Shown: positions 49,370 through 60,001, counted from the first letter of the stretch. The stretch is DNA of 64,000 nt from Paracoccus haematequi (GCF_900631945.1 NZ_UZWE01000046.1:1-64000); one strand, 5' to 3'. Translations and numbers: made by a program. Notes: generated by a model from the letters alone, not told the origin.

Positions 49370-49971
49370 TTGGCGGTCCTTTCGCGATGCTCGGCCTCGG
49401 TCAGGTGATAGCGGGGGCTGATGAATTCCTCGGCCCGGGTGATCCAGCCGCCCTTGCCGCCCGCCTTGCTGCGCGCATATTTCCGGCTGGCCGGGCGCTG
49501 ATCGGCCAAGGCATAGTAGTAATTTCGCCGGGCGATCCCATAGGCATCGGCCAGGTGATCGGGCGCCGCAGCGGCGGCGTCGCGCGCGGCGGCGACGGTC
49601 TGCGGGCCGATCACGCCGTCCGCCGTGGCCGAAAAGCCCATGCGCGCGACCAGCCGTTGCAGGATCTTCACCGCATTGGTCCCGGCATTCACATACATGT
49701 CGAAGACGCTGGCCTGCACCGCCTCGGGCAATTCCGACAGGCGCGGGCGGCGGAAATAGTGTTCGACGAAGATCTGCTGCGCCTGGCCACGGGTCAGCGA
49801 CCGCACGTCGGTCGCGTCGATGCGCCCGTCGCGGTTCAGATCCAGGCCCAGAGCCTTCATCGTCCCGATGGTCACGCCGAAATTCGTGGCGCCGCCCGGA
49901 TCGTCCGGGTCGTTCACATAACCGCCCTCGCGCCCGACGATCTGGGCCGCGACTTCCTCAACGCTTGGCAT
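49360..49971 (-). CDS. GTA-type GH108 endolysin (N-acetylmuramidase)
   Basis: The 203-residue peptidoglycan hydrolase has the GH108 opening GREGGYVNDPDDPGGATNFG, with the likely catalytic Glu15, and a C-terminal peptidoglycan-binding part (ADGVIGPQT...YYYALADQRPASRKY). An EF-hand-like calcium loop, DLNRDGRIDATD, lies at 44-55. There is no signal peptide, so export needs the adjacent holin. Rhodobacter capsulatus uses such a pair to release gene transfer agent particles. The start is taken at 49971 after a G-rich stretch; an ATG at 50001 is also in frame. Confidence 0.85.
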   Translation of the reverse strand: MPSVEEVAAQIVGREGGYVNDPDDPGGATNFGVTIGTMKALGLDLNRDGRIDATDVRSLTRGQAQQIFVEHYFRRPRLSELPEAVQASVFDMYVNAGTNAVKILQRLVARMGFSATADGVIGPQTVAAARDAAAAAPDHLADAYGIARRNYYYALADQRPASRKYARSKAGGKGGWITRAEEFISPRYHLTEAEHRERTAKWA

Positions 49972-50020
49972 GAATACCCCCGTCCTGAAACCAGGGCGCA
50001 AGGGTGGCGGGGGCGCGTTA

Positions 50021-50062
50021 ACGGGCTGTTAACCCGTCGCGCGTTGCTAGCCGCGCAACGCG
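50021..50062 (-). terminator. Tandem hairpins at the end of the purL-ispDF-pgpA-cinA operon
   Basis: CGCGTTGC (50040-50047) pairs with GCAACGCG (50055-50062) across the cinA stop codon. A second stem, ACGGG (50021-50025) with CCCGT (50033-50037), follows downstream on the minus strand. There is no T run, so termination would be weak or Rho-assisted. Confidence 0.4.
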
Positions 50063-50517
50063 TCCAGCAGCATCCGCAGCGCGTGGTCCACGGTCGCGGC
50101 GCGGACCTGGCTGCGGCCGATGGCGCCGAATTCCACGGTTTCCGTGCGGGTGCCGAAGGGCTGGGCGATGCCGAAGCAGACGCGCCCCTCGGGCTTGTGT
50201 TCCGACCCGCCCGGCCCGGCGATCCCTGTCACCGACACCGCGATTCCGGCATCCGAGTTGCGCAGCGCGCCCAGGGCCATTTCCGCCGCGACCTGTTCGC
50301 TGACGGCGCCGTGGGCGTCCAGCGTTTCGGCGCGGACGCCCAGCATCTGCCGCTTGGCGGCGTTGGAATAGGTGACGAAGCCCCGATCCACGGCGTCCGA
50401 GGATCCCGGCACCTCGGTCAGCGCGCCCGCGATCAGCCCGCCGGTGCAGCTTTCGGCGGTGGCGATCATCACGCCGCGCGCGCGGGCGGCATCCAGAACG
50501 TCAGAGGCAAGGGTCAC
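50047..50517 (-). CDS. pncC: CinA C-terminal domain nicotinamide-nucleotide amidase
   Basis: The 156-residue CinA C-terminal domain protein, without the N-terminal MoCF domain of full CinA, has TAESCTGGLIAGALTEVPGSS, FVTYSNAAKRQMLGV and VSVTGIAGPGG. It deamidates nicotinamide mononucleotide in NAD recycling. Translation starts at a GTG overlapping the pgpA stop (GTGA). Confidence 0.9.
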   Translation of the reverse strand: MTLASDVLDAARARGVMIATAESCTGGLIAGALTEVPGSSDAVDRGFVTYSNAAKRQMLGVRAETLDAHGAVSEQVAAEMALGALRNSDAGIAVSVTGIAGPGGSEHKPEGRVCFGIAQPFGTRTETVEFGAIGRSQVRAATVDHALRMLLDALRG

Positions 50518-51011
50518 AGCATCGGCTCCAGCACGGCATGGTAAAGGCCCGCCAAGGCGACGGACCCGACGCCCGCGAACAGCCCGGCCCACAGGTCGTC
50601 CATCATCACGCCCACGGCCCCGCCCTGCCGGTCGGCGCGGCCCACCAGCCAGGGTTTCCAGATGTCGAACAGCCGGAACAGCAGGAAGGGCACGACAAAG
50701 CCCGGCCAGGCGTCGAGGATCGAGATCCCGTGCCGCCACAGCGGGATGACGGTAAAGGACATGGCCAGCCACTGGCCCGCCACCTCGTCGATCACGATCC
50801 AGGACGGGTCTTCGTCGGTGGTCAGCCGCAGCGCCTGCGGCACCGCCCAGAAGCCGACCACCGCGGCAAGAACCGCGCCCAGGGGGATCAGCAACGCGCC
50901 CCCCGCCTGATAGACCAGGACGGCCAGCAGGACGGCGGCGGCGGATCCCCAGGTGCCGGGCGCGGGACGCAGGCGGCCGATGCCGAAAAAGGTGACGATC
51001 ATCGCGATCAT
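50514..51011 (-). CDS. pgpA: Phosphatidylglycerophosphatase A
   Basis: The 165-residue integral membrane phosphatase makes phosphatidylglycerol from PGP. It has the PgpA signatures APGTWGSA, IVIDEVAGQWLA and LFRLFDIWKPW, and about four hydrophobic helices. It follows ispDF by 3 bases and overlaps cinA. Confidence 0.92.
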   Translation of the reverse strand: MIAMIVTFFGIGRLRPAPGTWGSAAAVLLAVLVYQAGGALLIPLGAVLAAVVGFWAVPQALRLTTDEDPSWIVIDEVAGQWLAMSFTVIPLWRHGISILDAWPGFVVPFLLFRLFDIWKPWLVGRADRQGGAVGVMMDDLWAGLFAGVGSVALAGLYHAVLEPML

Positions 51012-51014
51012 GGG

Positions 51015-52157
51015 TCAGGCCTTCATCAGCGCGGCGGTGGCGATGGCGGCGATGCCCTCGCGCCGCCCGGTGAAGCCCAGCCGTTCCGAGGTGGTGGCCT
51101 TGACGCTGATGCGCGCCGGATCGACGTGCATGATCTGCGCCAGACGTGCCTGCATGGCCTGCGCGTGTGGGCCGATTTTCGGCGCCTCGCAGATCAGCGT
51201 CACGTCGGCATTGCCGAAGGTGAACCCCCGTTCGCGGGCCAGGTCGGCCGCGTGGCGCAGGAAGATGGCGCTGTCGGCGCCCTTCCATTGCGGATCGCTG
51301 GGCGGGAAATGACGGCCGATATCGCCCTCGGCCAAGGCGCCATAGATGGCGTCGGTCAGGGCGTGCATCCCCACATCGGCGTCGGAGTGGCCGACCAGGC
51401 CCGCCTCATGCGCGATCCGCACGCCGCAGAGCCAGACGTGGTCGCCCGGCCCGAAGGCGTGAACGTCGTAGCCGTTGCCAAGGCGGATATCCATCGCGGC
51501 CCCCAGAATGCGTTCGGCCCGCGCGAAATCGGCGGGAAAGGTGATCTTCAGATTGTCCTCGGACCCTGGCGTGATGGCAACCGGGATCCCGGCCTTGAGA
51601 GCCAGTTCCACATCGTCGGCGGCGTTGTCCGGGTGGAGGCGGTGCGCTTTGGATATTTGGTCCAAGGCAAAGCCCTGAGGCGTTTGCGCGCGGAACAACC
51701 CGTCGCGGGGGGCGGTGGCGGTGACGGTGTTGTCCCCACCGCGCCACAAGGCATCGGTAACAGGCAGCGCCGGGGCGGCGGCGGGCGCGCCCACTTGCAG
51801 CGCGTCGATCACGCCCCGGATCACCGCGTCGCTGACCAGGGGACGCGCGCCGTCGTGGATCAGGACATGGGTCGCCTGCCCTTGCAGCGCCTCAAGCCCC
51901 GCCATGACGCTGGCGGCGCGTGTGTCTCCGCCGGTGACGATGGTCACGCCGCCCGCGAAATCTCGCAGCGCGCGGGCCATGTCGTCAGGATGGACCACCA
52001 GCACCACGCGGCCGAAGCCCGCGAAGGCGTCAAGCGAGCGGGCCAGGACGCTGCGGCCCGCGAGGTCGCGCCATTGCTTCGGCTCGCCCCCGGCGCGGGT
52101 GCCGCGTCCGGCGGCGGTGACGATGGCGGCATAACCCGCCGGGGCCCTGACCGTCAT
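51015..52157 (-). CDS. ispDF: Bifunctional IspD/IspF of the MEP isoprenoid pathway
   Basis: The 380-residue fusion has two enzymes. The N-terminal IspD (about 1-220) has [23 protein letters not shown] and RAQTPQGF. The C-terminal IspF (about 222-380) has [35 protein letters not shown] and DIGRHFPP with its metal-binding Asp/His. The fusion is common in alphaproteobacteria. Its ATG overlaps the purL stop (ATGA). Confidence 0.95.
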   Translation of the reverse strand: MTVRAPAGYAAIVTAAGRGTRAGGEPKQWRDLAGRSVLARSLDAFAGFGRVVLVVHPDDMARALRDFAGGVTIVTGGDTRAASVMAGLEALQGQATHVLIHDGARPLVSDAVIRGVIDALQVGAPAAAPALPVTDALWRGGDNTVTATAPRDGLFRAQTPQGFALDQISKAHRLHPDNAADDVELALKAGIPVAITPGSEDNLKITFPADFARAERILGAAMDIRLGNGYDVHAFGPGDHVWLCGVRIAHEAGLVGHSDADVGMHALTDAIYGALAEGDIGRHFPPSDPQWKGADSAIFLRHAADLARERGFTFGNADVTLICEAPKIGPHAQAMQARLAQIMHVDPARISVKATTSERLGFTGRREGIAAIATAALMKA

Positions 52158-54334
52158 GCGTGGTCCGGCATGTCGCCCCGGATCGCCTTGGCAAAGGCGG
52201 TGCGATACAGGTCCGACAGGTCCGCCAGATCGCCCGCGTCATCGCCCATCTGCACGGCCAGGCCGCCGAAGACGCCCACTTGCGCGGCGGGAACGCCTGC
52301 CGCGTCGGCGGCCTTCAGCAGGGCGTCGGCGCCTTCCGCCGTGCAGGCAACCAGATAACGGGCCTGGTCCTCTCCGAACAGCTGCGCGATGTCGCCGCTG
52401 TCCAGCCGGATGCCGATGCCCGCCGCCTCGGCCATCTCGAAGGCGGCAAGCGCCAGGCCGCCGTCGGACAGGTCGGTCGCCGATGTCACCAGCGCGCGGT
52501 TGGCGCGCAGGAATTCGCCATGCTTGCGCTCGGCGGCCAGATCGACAGGGGGGGCGTCGCCTTCCTCGATCCCGAAAGCCTCGGCGGCAAGGGCCGACTG
52601 GCCCAGGTGGCCGCGCGTCTCGCCGATGACGACGGCCACGTCGCCTTCCGACGGCAGGCCCGCGATCAGGTTCGACAGGTCGTCGATCAGGCCCACGCCG
52701 CCGATGGTAGGGGTGGGCAGGATGCCCTTGCCGTCGGTTTCGTTGTACAGCGACACGTTGCCCGACACGATCGGGAAATCCAGTGCCGCGCAGGCTTCTC
52801 CGATGCCTTTGATGGCGCCGACAAGCTGGCCCATGATCTCGGGCTTTTCGGGGTTGCCGAAGTTCAGGTTGTCGGTGGTGGCCAGCGGCAGCGCGCCCAC
52901 GGCGGTGAGGTTGCGATAAGCCTCGGCCACGGCCTGCTTGCCGCCCTCGAAGGGGTTCGCCTTGACGTAGCGGGGCGTCACGTCGCTGGTAAAGGCCAGC
53001 GCCTTGTTCGTGCCGTGGACACGGACCACGCCCGCGCCCATGCCGGGGCGGCGGATCGTGTCGGCGCCCACCTGGGTGTCGTATTGTTCCCAGACCCAGC
53101 CCTTGTGGGCATGGTTGGGCGAACCGATCAGCGCCCGCAGCGCCTTGAGGGGCGTGATCGGCGGCAGGGTCGGCGCGGGACCGGCGGCGGGGGTTTCCAC
53201 CCAAGGGCGGTCGTATTCCGGCGCGCTGGAGGACAGCTTGGACAGCGGCAGGTCGGCCTTGACCTCATTGCCATGCAGGATCAGGAAGCGGTCCTCGGCG
53301 ATGGTCTCGCCCACGATGGCGAAATCCAGATCCCATTTCTCGAAGATCGCGCGGGCCTCGGCCTCCTTCTCGGGCTTCAGCACCATCAGCATCCGTTCCT
53401 GCGATTCCGACAGCATCATCTCATAAGCCGTCATGGCGGTTTCGCGCTGCGGCACGGCGTCGAGGATCAGCTTGATGCCCAGCCCGCCCTTGTCGCCCAT
53501 CTCGACCGCCGAACAGGTCAGCCCGGCCGCGCCCATATCCTGGATCGAAATGACGGAATCCGTCTGCATCAGTTCCAGGCAGGCTTCCAGCAGGCATTTC
53601 TCGGTGAAGGGGTCGCCCACCTGCACCGTTGGGCGCTTTTCCTCGATGGAGTCGTCGAACTCGGCCGATGCCATGGTTGCGCCGCCCACCCCGTCGCGGC
53701 CGGTCTTGGCGCCCAGATAGACGACCGGCATCCCGATCCCCGAGGCCGCCGAATAGAAAATCTTGTCCGCATCGGCCAGACCGGCCGCGAAGGCGTTGAC
53801 CAGGCAGTTGCCGTCATAGCTGCGGTGGAAGCGCACCTCTCCGCCCACGTTCGGGACGCCGAAGGCGTTGCCATAGGCGCCGATGCCCTCGACCACGCCC
53901 TTGACCAGATGCGGGGTCTTGGGATGTTCGGGGCGGCCGAAGGACAGCGCGTTCATGGCGGCGATGGGGCGCGCGCCCATGGTGAACACGTCGCGCAGGA
54001 TGCCGCCCACGCCGGTCGCGGCGCCCTGGTGCGGCTCGATGTAGGAGGGGTGGTTGTGGCTTTCCATCTTGAAGACCACCGCCTGGCCGTCGCCGATGTC
54101 CACCACGCCCGCGTTCTCGCCGGGGCCGCAGATCACCTGCGGGCCGGTGGTGGGCAGGGTGCGCAGCCATTTCTTGGACGATTTATAGGAGCAATGCTCG
54201 TTCCACATCGCCGAGAAGATGCCCAGTTCGGTGAACGTGGGTTCGCGCCCGATGATGTCCAGGATCCGGTCGTATTCGTCGGGCTTCAGCCCGTGCGCGG
54301 CGATCAGGTCGGGGGTGATCGTCGGTTCCTGCAT
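52154..54334 (-). CDS. purL: FGAM synthetase large subunit, small type
   Basis: The 726-residue PurL of the short form needs separate PurS and PurQ. It converts FGAR to FGAM in purine synthesis. It has [17 protein letters not shown] at the N terminus, the ATP-binding [19 protein letters not shown], the repeated half [14 protein letters not shown] and LSDGGLALA. It heads the purL-ispDF-pgpA-cinA operon with tight or overlapping junctions. purS and purQ are outside the window. Confidence 0.95.
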   Translation of the reverse strand: MQEPTITPDLIAAHGLKPDEYDRILDIIGREPTFTELGIFSAMWNEHCSYKSSKKWLRTLPTTGPQVICGPGENAGVVDIGDGQAVVFKMESHNHPSYIEPHQGAATGVGGILRDVFTMGARPIAAMNALSFGRPEHPKTPHLVKGVVEGIGAYGNAFGVPNVGGEVRFHRSYDGNCLVNAFAAGLADADKIFYSAASGIGMPVVYLGAKTGRDGVGGATMASAEFDDSIEEKRPTVQVGDPFTEKCLLEACLELMQTDSVISIQDMGAAGLTCSAVEMGDKGGLGIKLILDAVPQRETAMTAYEMMLSESQERMLMVLKPEKEAEARAIFEKWDLDFAIVGETIAEDRFLILHGNEVKADLPLSKLSSSAPEYDRPWVETPAAGPAPTLPPITPLKALRALIGSPNHAHKGWVWEQYDTQVGADTIRRPGMGAGVVRVHGTNKALAFTSDVTPRYVKANPFEGGKQAVAEAYRNLTAVGALPLATTDNLNFGNPEKPEIMGQLVGAIKGIGEACAALDFPIVSGNVSLYNETDGKGILPTPTIGGVGLIDDLSNLIAGLPSEGDVAVVIGETRGHLGQSALAAEAFGIEEGDAPPVDLAAERKHGEFLRANRALVTSATDLSDGGLALAAFEMAEAAGIGIRLDSGDIAQLFGEDQARYLVACTAEGADALLKAADAAGVPAAQVGVFGGLAVQMGDDAGDLADLSDLYRTAFAKAIRGDMPDHA

Positions 54335-54426
54335 CGTGGTGCCTTCCTGCCGAGGTTTCCCGGCCTTTTATGGCCAGATGCCGCGCATGGGAAGGCCCGC
54401 CCGAGGCCCGCCCCCGAGGCAGGGCC

Positions 54427-54453
54427 AAAAAAAAGCCGGGCACGAGGCCCGGC
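54427..54453 (-). terminator. Strong Rho-independent terminator
   Basis: On the minus strand GCCGGGC (54453-54447) and GCCCGGC (54441-54435) form a perfect 7-bp GC stem with a 5-base loop, followed by eight T residues. It ends the candidate small RNA and protects purL from read-through. Confidence 0.88.
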
Positions 54454-54509
54454 CTAAGTCCAACAGGGAGGTAGAAGGTGATGAGCGATTACGCTGACCA
54501 TCGCCTTCG
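54427..54509 (-). ncRNA. Candidate small RNA with CU-rich anti-Shine-Dalgarno stretch
   Basis: The 300-base gap between purL and the LysR gene contains a full minus-strand transcription unit with no open frame: a promoter (see 54516-54544), about 83 transcribed bases, and a strong terminator (GCCGGGC-CTCGT-GCCCGGC then eight T). The middle reads CACCTTCTACCTCCCTGTTG, a single-stranded-looking CU-rich segment complementary to ribosome-binding sites, as in the trans-acting sRNAs of alphaproteobacteria. The 5' end is estimated from the promoter; no family is assigned. Confidence 0.55.
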
Positions 54510-54515
54510 ACGCTT

Positions 54516-54544
54516 GATTTATGGGCAGGTTGTTAACGGTTCAA
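54516..54544 (-). promoter_or_regulatory. Sigma70-type promoter for the candidate small RNA
   Basis: On the minus strand TTGAAC (54544-54539) and TAAATC (54521-54516) are separated by exactly 17 bases. Transcription would start near 54509. The -35 box matches the TTGACA consensus at 4 of 6 positions (TTGA); the -10 box is weaker. Confidence 0.5.
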
Positions 54545-54635
54545 GACCAATGGCACCGCCCCGCCCGCATAGCCGCCATGCAGTGGCGGAATGGCGACAC
54601 GCGGAAGTTGCAGATATGTCGCGCGGCTTGCGACC

Positions 54636-55562
54636 TTAGTCGGTCGCGGCGGCCTCGGACAGCAGCAGGGCTTCGCTCTGGCGGCGGCGGAAGGCCTGGA
54701 TTTCCTCCAGCACGAAATCGCGGAACACGGTCACGCGGCGGGTCTGGCGCAGTTCCTCGGGATAGGCCAGGAACACCGGCACCTCGCCCGAATCCAGATT
54801 CGGCAGCACCCGCACCAGCCGCTTGTGGTCGGCGGTCAGGTAATCGGGCAGCACGCCGATCCCCAGATTGGCCAGAACGGCTTGCAGGACGCCGAAATAG
54901 TTGTTGACCGTCAGCGTCGATCCGATGTTCTGGGCCATGATTTCCTGCACCAGCCGCGCGCCCGCCGCGACCTGGGGCTGGTCGGGCTTCTGGCAGATCA
55001 GCCGATAGGGCGACAGGTCGGCGATGGTTTCGGGCACGCCCGCCTTGTCCAAATATTCCTGGGTCGCATAAAGGCGCATCCGCACGGAAAGCAGGCGACG
55101 GCGGATCAGATCGGACTGGCTGGGTTCCTTCATGCGGATCGCCACGTCGGCCTCGCGCATGGGCAGATCCAGCACCCGTTCCTCCAGCATCAGATCGATC
55201 TTCAGGTCGGGATACTTGTCGTACAGCTTGACCAGCTTGGGCGCCAGCCACAGCGTGCCGAAGCCGACTGTGGCCGTCACCTTCAATTCGCCGAAGACAT
55301 GCTGTTCGCTGTCGCGGATTCGCGCCGAGGCTGTGTCCAGCTTGCGCGCCATCGAGGAGGTCGCCTCGAACAGCAGCTCGCCCTGCTCGGTCAGAATCAG
55401 TCCGCGCGCGTGGCGATGGAACAGGGTGGTTCCCAGCGATTCCTCCAGGGCGCGAATCTGCCGGCTGACCGCCGATTGCGACAGATGCAGCGTGTCGCCG
55501 GCATGGGTCAGGCTGCCCGCATCGGCAACCGCGTGAAATATTCTGAGCTTGTCCCAGTCCAT
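54636..55562 (-). CDS. LysR-family transcriptional regulator
   Basis: The 308-residue LTTR has an N-terminal HTH (SLTHAGDTLHLSQSAVSRQIRALE) and a two-lobe effector domain (FGTLWLAPKLVKLYDKYPDL...). It is divergent from the indolepyruvate oxidoreductase gene, whose promoter region carries two inverted repeats, so it most likely controls that gene in response to an aromatic or keto-acid effector. The start at 55562 gives the family opening MDWDKLRIFHAVAD. Confidence 0.9.
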   Translation of the reverse strand: MDWDKLRIFHAVADAGSLTHAGDTLHLSQSAVSRQIRALEESLGTTLFHRHARGLILTEQGELLFEATSSMARKLDTASARIRDSEQHVFGELKVTATVGFGTLWLAPKLVKLYDKYPDLKIDLMLEERVLDLPMREADVAIRMKEPSQSDLIRRRLLSVRMRLYATQEYLDKAGVPETIADLSPYRLICQKPDQPQVAAGARLVQEIMAQNIGSTLTVNNYFGVLQAVLANLGIGVLPDYLTADHKRLVRVLPNLDSGEVPVFLAYPEELRQTRRVTVFRDFVLEEIQAFRRRQSEALLLSEAAATD

Positions 55563-55589
55563 GCTGTTACAATCCTGCCGTGCCTGCCA

Positions 55590-55625
55590 TGCAATTTTTG
55601 CAGACCTATCCTGAATGCAGCATTC
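55590..55625. promoter_or_regulatory. Two inverted repeats, probable LysR binding sites
   Basis: TGCAA-TTT-TTGCA at 55590-55602 fits the T-N11-A LysR motif as a perfect palindrome. GAATG-CAG-CATTC at 55613-55625 is a second perfect palindrome, centred 23 bases (about two helical turns) away. Both lie between the LysR gene (start 55562) and the oxidoreductase ATG at 55711. Confidence 0.55.
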
Positions 55626-55710
55626 CGGCAAGCGAAAGCCGCACACGCAGTTTTTCCTTCGTCGGTCAGCAAACCTGACCTATAATGCGGGTGGTGGAGG
55701 AGACGTTTCA

Positions 55711-58700
55711 ATGAGCAAGCAAGAATTCTCGCTAGCCGACCGCTTTGACCTGACCAAGCCGCAGGTGCTGCTAAACGGCACTCAGGCCCTGGTGCGGCTG
55801 ATGCTGATGCAGGCGGCGCGCGACAAGGCGGCGGGGCTGGACACGGCGGGGTTCGTGACCGGCTATCGCGGATCGCCGCTGGGGGGCGTCGATCTGGCGA
55901 TGATGCGCGAAGGCAAGCGGCTGTCCGCGTCGAACATCCTGTTCCAGCCCGGCCTGAACGAGGATCTGGCCGCGACCGCCATCTGGGGCAGCCAGCAGGC
56001 GGAACTGCGCGGCGAAGGCAAATACGACGGCGTCTTCGCGCTGTGGTATGGCAAGGGGCCGGGCGTGGACCGTTCCGGCGACGTGATGCGCCATGCCAAC
56101 ATGGCGGGCACCTCGCCTCATGGCGGCGTCGTGATGGCGATGGGCGACGACCATACCGGCGAAAGCAGTTCCGTGCTGCACCAGTCGGACTGGGCGATGA
56201 TCGACCGCTATATCCCGGTGCTGTCCCCTGCCGGGGTGCAGGAGATCCTGGATTACGGGCTGTATGCCTTTGCCCTGTCGCGCTTCGCGGGGGTCTGGAC
56301 CGGCCTCAAGACCATGAAGGACACGGTCGAGGCGACCAGCGTCGTGAACGGCGATCCCTTCCGGCTGTCCTTCGTGACGCCCGACTTCACCATGCCCGAA
56401 GGCGGGCTGAACATCCGCCTGCACGACACGCCGGTGGCGTCCGAGGCGCGGATGATCGACTATAAACGCTGGGCGGCCGAGGCGTTTTCGCGCGCCAACA
56501 AGATCGACCACAAGGTCTGGGGCAAGCCCGGCGCCAAGATCGGCTTCGTCGCGGCGGGCAAGAACTGGCTGGATCTGGTCCACGCCCTGTCCCTGCTGGG
56601 CATCGACGAATCCGAGGCCGAACGGCTGGGCCTGACCACCTACAAGGTCGGGCAGACCTGGCCCTTGGACATGAAGTCCTTCCAGGAATGGTCGGAAACG
56701 CTGGAACTGATCGTCTGCGTCGAGGAAAAGCGCAAGCTGATCGAGGTTCAGTTGAAGGAAGCGATCTTCGACAACCGCCACGGCCGCCGCGTCCACGGCT
56801 GGAAGCACGACCGCACCGGCGCCGAACTGTTCCCGACCCGCTATGCCCTGGATCCGGTGATGATCGCCCAGAAGATCGGCGAGATCCTGATCGAGGAAGG
56901 CCGCGGCACCGACCACATCAAGGCCGGGCTGACCCGCCTGTCCGAGGTGCGTCGCGCCGACAATGCGCCCGAAATCGCCACGCGCACGCCCTGGTTCTGT
57001 TCGGGCTGCCCGCACAACAGCTCGACCAAGCTGCCCGAGGGCAGCCGCGCCTATGCGGGCATCGGCTGCCATTACATGGTGCAGTGGATGGACCGCGAAA
57101 CCACCGGCTTCACCCATATGGGCGGCGAGGGGGTGAACTGGGTGGGCGAGGCCCCGTTCAGCAAAAGAAAGCATGTGTTCCAGAATCTTGGCGACGGAAC
57201 CTATAACCATTCCGGGTCTCTGGCAATCCGCGCGGCCATCGCGGCGGGCACCACCATCACCTATAAGATCCTGTTCAACGATGCCGTGGCGATGACCGGC
57301 GGCCAGCCGAACGAGGGCGGGCTGACGGCCCAGCAGATCGCCGAGGAACTGGTCGCGATGGGCGTGAAGCCCCTGGTCGTCGTCTATGACGAAAAGGAAG
57401 ACATCGACCGCAAGCAGTTCCCGGCGGGCCTGCGCTTCGAGGAACGGGCCGAGTTGATGACCGTGCAGCGTGAACTGGCGGAAACCCAGGGCGTCAGCGC
57501 GATCCTCTATATCCAGACCTGCGCCGCCGAAAAGCGCCGCCGCCGCAAGCGCGGCACCTTTCCCGATCCCGACCGCCGCGTCTGGATCAACCCCGAGGTC
57601 TGCGAGGGCTGCGGCGATTGCGGCGTCCAGTCGAACTGCGTCTCCATCGTGCCGCTGGACACCGAACTGGGCCGCAAGCGCCAGATCGACCAGTCCTCCT
57701 GCAACAAGGATTATTCCTGCCTCAAGGGCTTCTGCCCCAGCTTCGTCACCGTCCAGGGCGGCAAGCTGAGGAAACCCCAGGCCGAGTCCTTCGACATCCC
57801 GGACCTGCCAAGCCCCGCCCTGCCCGCGATCACCGGCACCCATAACGTCGTCATCACCGGCGTCGGCGGCACCGGGGTCGTGACCCTGGGCGCGGTGCTG
57901 GCCCAGGCCGCCCATATCGACGGCAAGGGCGCGGGCATGATGGAGATGGCGGGCCTGGCCCAGAAGGGCGGCGCGGTCCATATCCACCTGCGCCTGGCGA
58001 ACCGCCCCGAGGACATCAGCGCCATCCGCGTCGCCGTGGGCGAGGCCGACTGCATCATCGGCGGCGATCTGGTGGTGACGGCGGGCGCCAAGACCATCGG
58101 GCTGATGACCACGGGTCGCACCGGCGCGGTGGTCAACGATCACGAAATCATCACCGGCGACTTCACTCGCCTGCGCGATTTCCGCGTGCCCTCGGACCAG
58201 TTGAAGGTCGCGCTGCAAGCGCGGCTGCGCGACCGCGTGGCCTTCTTCGACGCCAACGACCTGGCGCTGCGGCTGCTGGGCGATTCGATCTATGCCAACA
58301 TGCTGGTCCTGGGCGCGGCCTGGCAGCAGGGCCTGCTGCCGCTGTCGCTGGAGGCGATCATGCAGGCCATCGAGCTGAACGGCGCCAAGGTCGCGGAAAA
58401 CCAGCGCGCCTTCCTTATCGGCCGCTGGGCCATGGCCTTTCCCGACCAGACCCGCAAACCGGCCGAGCTGACGCAGCTTCCCCCGGACCCGGTGGCCTAT
58501 CGCCAGGCGCGGCTGGTGGACTATCAGGGCAAGCGCCTGGCCCGGCGCTTCCGCAAGCTGGTCGATGCCGCCCCTGCCCCGCTGCGCGAAAGCGTCGCGC
58601 GCGGCTATTACAAGCTTCTGGCCTACAAGGACGAATACGAGGTCGCGCGGCTGCACCTGACCACCGCCGAGCAGATCGCCGCGCAGTGGGACGGCGAGAC

Positions 58701-59100
58701 GAAGCTGACCCTGCACCTCGCCCCGCCGATCCTGCCCGGCAAGGATGCCGACGGGCGCCCGAAAAAACGCGAATACGGCGAATGGATGCTGGGGGCCTTC
58801 AAGGTTCTGGCGCGGCTGAAAGTCCTGCGCGGCACGCCCTTCGACCCCTTCGGCTATACGGCCGAACGCCGCCATGAACGCGCCGCGATCCGCGAATACG
58901 AATCCGACATGCGCGAGGTTCTGGCGCGTGTCACCGACGCCACCATGCCCATCGCCATCGAGCTTGCGGAACTGCCCCTGACCGTGCGCGGCTATGGCCC
59001 GGTCAAGGAACAGGCTGCGGCGCAGGCGGCCGCCCGGCGGGCCGAACTGCTGGCGCAATTCCGCAGCGGCCAGGCGCCCTTGCAGCAGGCCGCCGAATGA
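55711..59100 (+). CDS. Indolepyruvate ferredoxin oxidoreductase, fused single chain
   Basis: The 1129-residue enzyme oxidatively decarboxylates aryl pyruvates (or related 2-keto acids) to acyl-CoA, using thiamine diphosphate and reducing ferredoxin. Order: TPP-pyrimidine/core domain (about 10-430, with [11 protein letters not shown]), TPP-binding domain (about 450-620, with WFCSGCPHN and GGQPNEGG), a ferredoxin-like Cys cluster ([13 protein letters not shown] near 635, and a further Cys pair), and the gamma/beta catalytic domain from about 715 ([17 protein letters not shown]). Archaeal enzymes split this into iorA and iorB. GGAGGAG precedes the ATG. Confidence 0.92.
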   Translation: MSKQEFSLADRFDLTKPQVLLNGTQALVRLMLMQAARDKAAGLDTAGFVTGYRGSPLGGVDLAMMREGKRLSASNILFQPGLNEDLAATAIWGSQQAELRGEGKYDGVFALWYGKGPGVDRSGDVMRHANMAGTSPHGGVVMAMGDDHTGESSSVLHQSDWAMIDRYIPVLSPAGVQEILDYGLYAFALSRFAGVWTGLKTMKDTVEATSVVNGDPFRLSFVTPDFTMPEGGLNIRLHDTPVASEARMIDYKRWAAEAFSRANKIDHKVWGKPGAKIGFVAAGKNWLDLVHALSLLGIDESEAERLGLTTYKVGQTWPLDMKSFQEWSETLELIVCVEEKRKLIEVQLKEAIFDNRHGRRVHGWKHDRTGAELFPTRYALDPVMIAQKIGEILIEEGRGTDHIKAGLTRLSEVRRADNAPEIATRTPWFCSGCPHNSSTKLPEGSRAYAGIGCHYMVQWMDRETTGFTHMGGEGVNWVGEAPFSKRKHVFQNLGDGTYNHSGSLAIRAAIAAGTTITYKILFNDAVAMTGGQPNEGGLTAQQIAEELVAMGVKPLVVVYDEKEDIDRKQFPAGLRFEERAELMTVQRELAETQGVSAILYIQTCAAEKRRRRKRGTFPDPDRRVWINPEVCEGCGDCGVQSNCVSIVPLDTELGRKRQIDQSSCNKDYSCLKGFCPSFVTVQGGKLRKPQAESFDIPDLPSPALPAITGTHNVVITGVGGTGVVTLGAVLAQAAHIDGKGAGMMEMAGLAQKGGAVHIHLRLANRPEDISAIRVAVGEADCIIGGDLVVTAGAKTIGLMTTGRTGAVVNDHEIITGDFTRLRDFRVPSDQLKVALQARLRDRVAFFDANDLALRLLGDSIYANMLVLGAAWQQGLLPLSLEAIMQAIELNGAKVAENQRAFLIGRWAMAFPDQTRKPAELTQLPPDPVAYRQARLVDYQGKRLARRFRKLVDAAPAPLRESVARGYYKLLAYKDEYEVARLHLTTAEQIAAQWDGETKLTLHLAPPILPGKDADGRPKKREYGEWMLGAFKVLARLKVLRGTPFDPFGYTAERRHERAAIREYESDMREVLARVTDATMPIAIELAELPLTVRGYGPVKEQAAAQAAARRAELLAQFRSGQAPLQQAAE

Positions 59101-59188
59101 CGACTTTGGTCGGCGACCTGATCTAAGTCATTCCAAACCGTCGCGATGCGCCTTAAAACGGGCGTCGCGACAGGCGGGGAATGGCATC

Positions 59189-60001
59189 ATGGCGGTAGGC
59201 GTTTTCGATTCGGGTCTTGGCGGGCTGACGGTCCATCAGGCCATCGCCGCCCGGCTGCCCGACCTGCCCCTGGTCTATCTGGGCGACAACAGCCACACGC
59301 CCTATGGCACGCGCACCGCCGACGACATCTTCGACCTGACCTGCGCGGGCGTGGAACGGCTGTGGCAGGAAGGCTGCGACCTGGTAATCCTGGCCTGCAA
59401 CACCGCCAGCGCCGCCGCGCTGAAGCGGATGCAGGAAACCTGGCTGCCCGCAGACAAGCGCGTCCTTGGCGTCTTCGTGCCGATGATCGAAGCGCTGACC
59501 GAACGCCGCTGGGGCGACAATTCGCCGCCCCGAGAGGTCGCGGTCAAGCATGTCGCCCTGTTCGCCACCCCCGCCACCGTCGCCAGCCGCGCCTTCCAGC
59601 GGGAACTGGCCTTCCGCGCGGTCGGCGTCGATGTCGAGGCGCAGCCTTGCGGCGGCGTGGTCGATGCCATTGAAATGGGCGACGAAATCCTGGCCGAGGC
59701 GCTTGTGGCATCCCATGTCGAGGCGCTGCTGCGGCGGATGCCCCATCCCGAGGCGGCGATCCTGGGCTGCACTCATTACCCGCTGGTTCAGGACGCGTTC
59801 CAGAAGGCGCTTGGCCCGAACGTCAAGGTTTTCAGCCAGGCGGGGCTGGTCGCCGAAAGCCTGGCCGACTATCTGAAACGCAGGCCGGAATTCCTGGGGT
59901 CGGGGACGGATTCGAAATATCTGACGACCGGCGACCCGGTTCGCGTGTCGGGCAAGGCCACGCAGTTCCTGCGCCGCCCGATCCGCTTCGAGGCAGCATG
60001 A
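59189..60001 (+). CDS. murI: Glutamate racemase
   Basis: The 270-residue enzyme makes D-glutamate for peptidoglycan. It has [11 protein letters not shown] at the N terminus, the two catalytic cysteines in [11 protein letters not shown] and LGCTHYPLV, and [13 protein letters not shown]. The start is the ATG at 59189; an out-of-frame ATG lies 8 bases before. ccmE follows 10 bases downstream. Confidence 0.94.
   Translation: MAVGVFDSGLGGLTVHQAIAARLPDLPLVYLGDNSHTPYGTRTADDIFDLTCAGVERLWQEGCDLVILACNTASAAALKRMQETWLPADKRVLGVFVPMIEALTERRWGDNSPPREVAVKHVALFATPATVASRAFQRELAFRAVGVDVEAQPCGGVVDAIEMGDEILAEALVASHVEALLRRMPHPEAAILGCTHYPLVQDAFQKALGPNVKVFSQAGLVAESLADYLKRRPEFLGSGTDSKYLTTGDPVRVSGKATQFLRRPIRFEAA

Noticed and set aside
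51651..51672. GGATATTTGGTCCAAGGCAA string resembling the intergenic repeats
   Set aside because: It lies inside ispD and encodes normally conserved residues, so the similarity is probably chance.
54481..54639. 52-codon plus-strand frame with a good GGGAGG-type ribosome-binding site
   Set aside because: The peptide resembles nothing known, no plus-strand promoter is visible, and the G-rich site is simply the complement of the CU-rich segment of the candidate small RNA.
55771..59058. 1095-codon open frame on the minus strand
   Set aside because: Exact antisense of the indolepyruvate oxidoreductase; composition is typical of a reverse-strand shadow.
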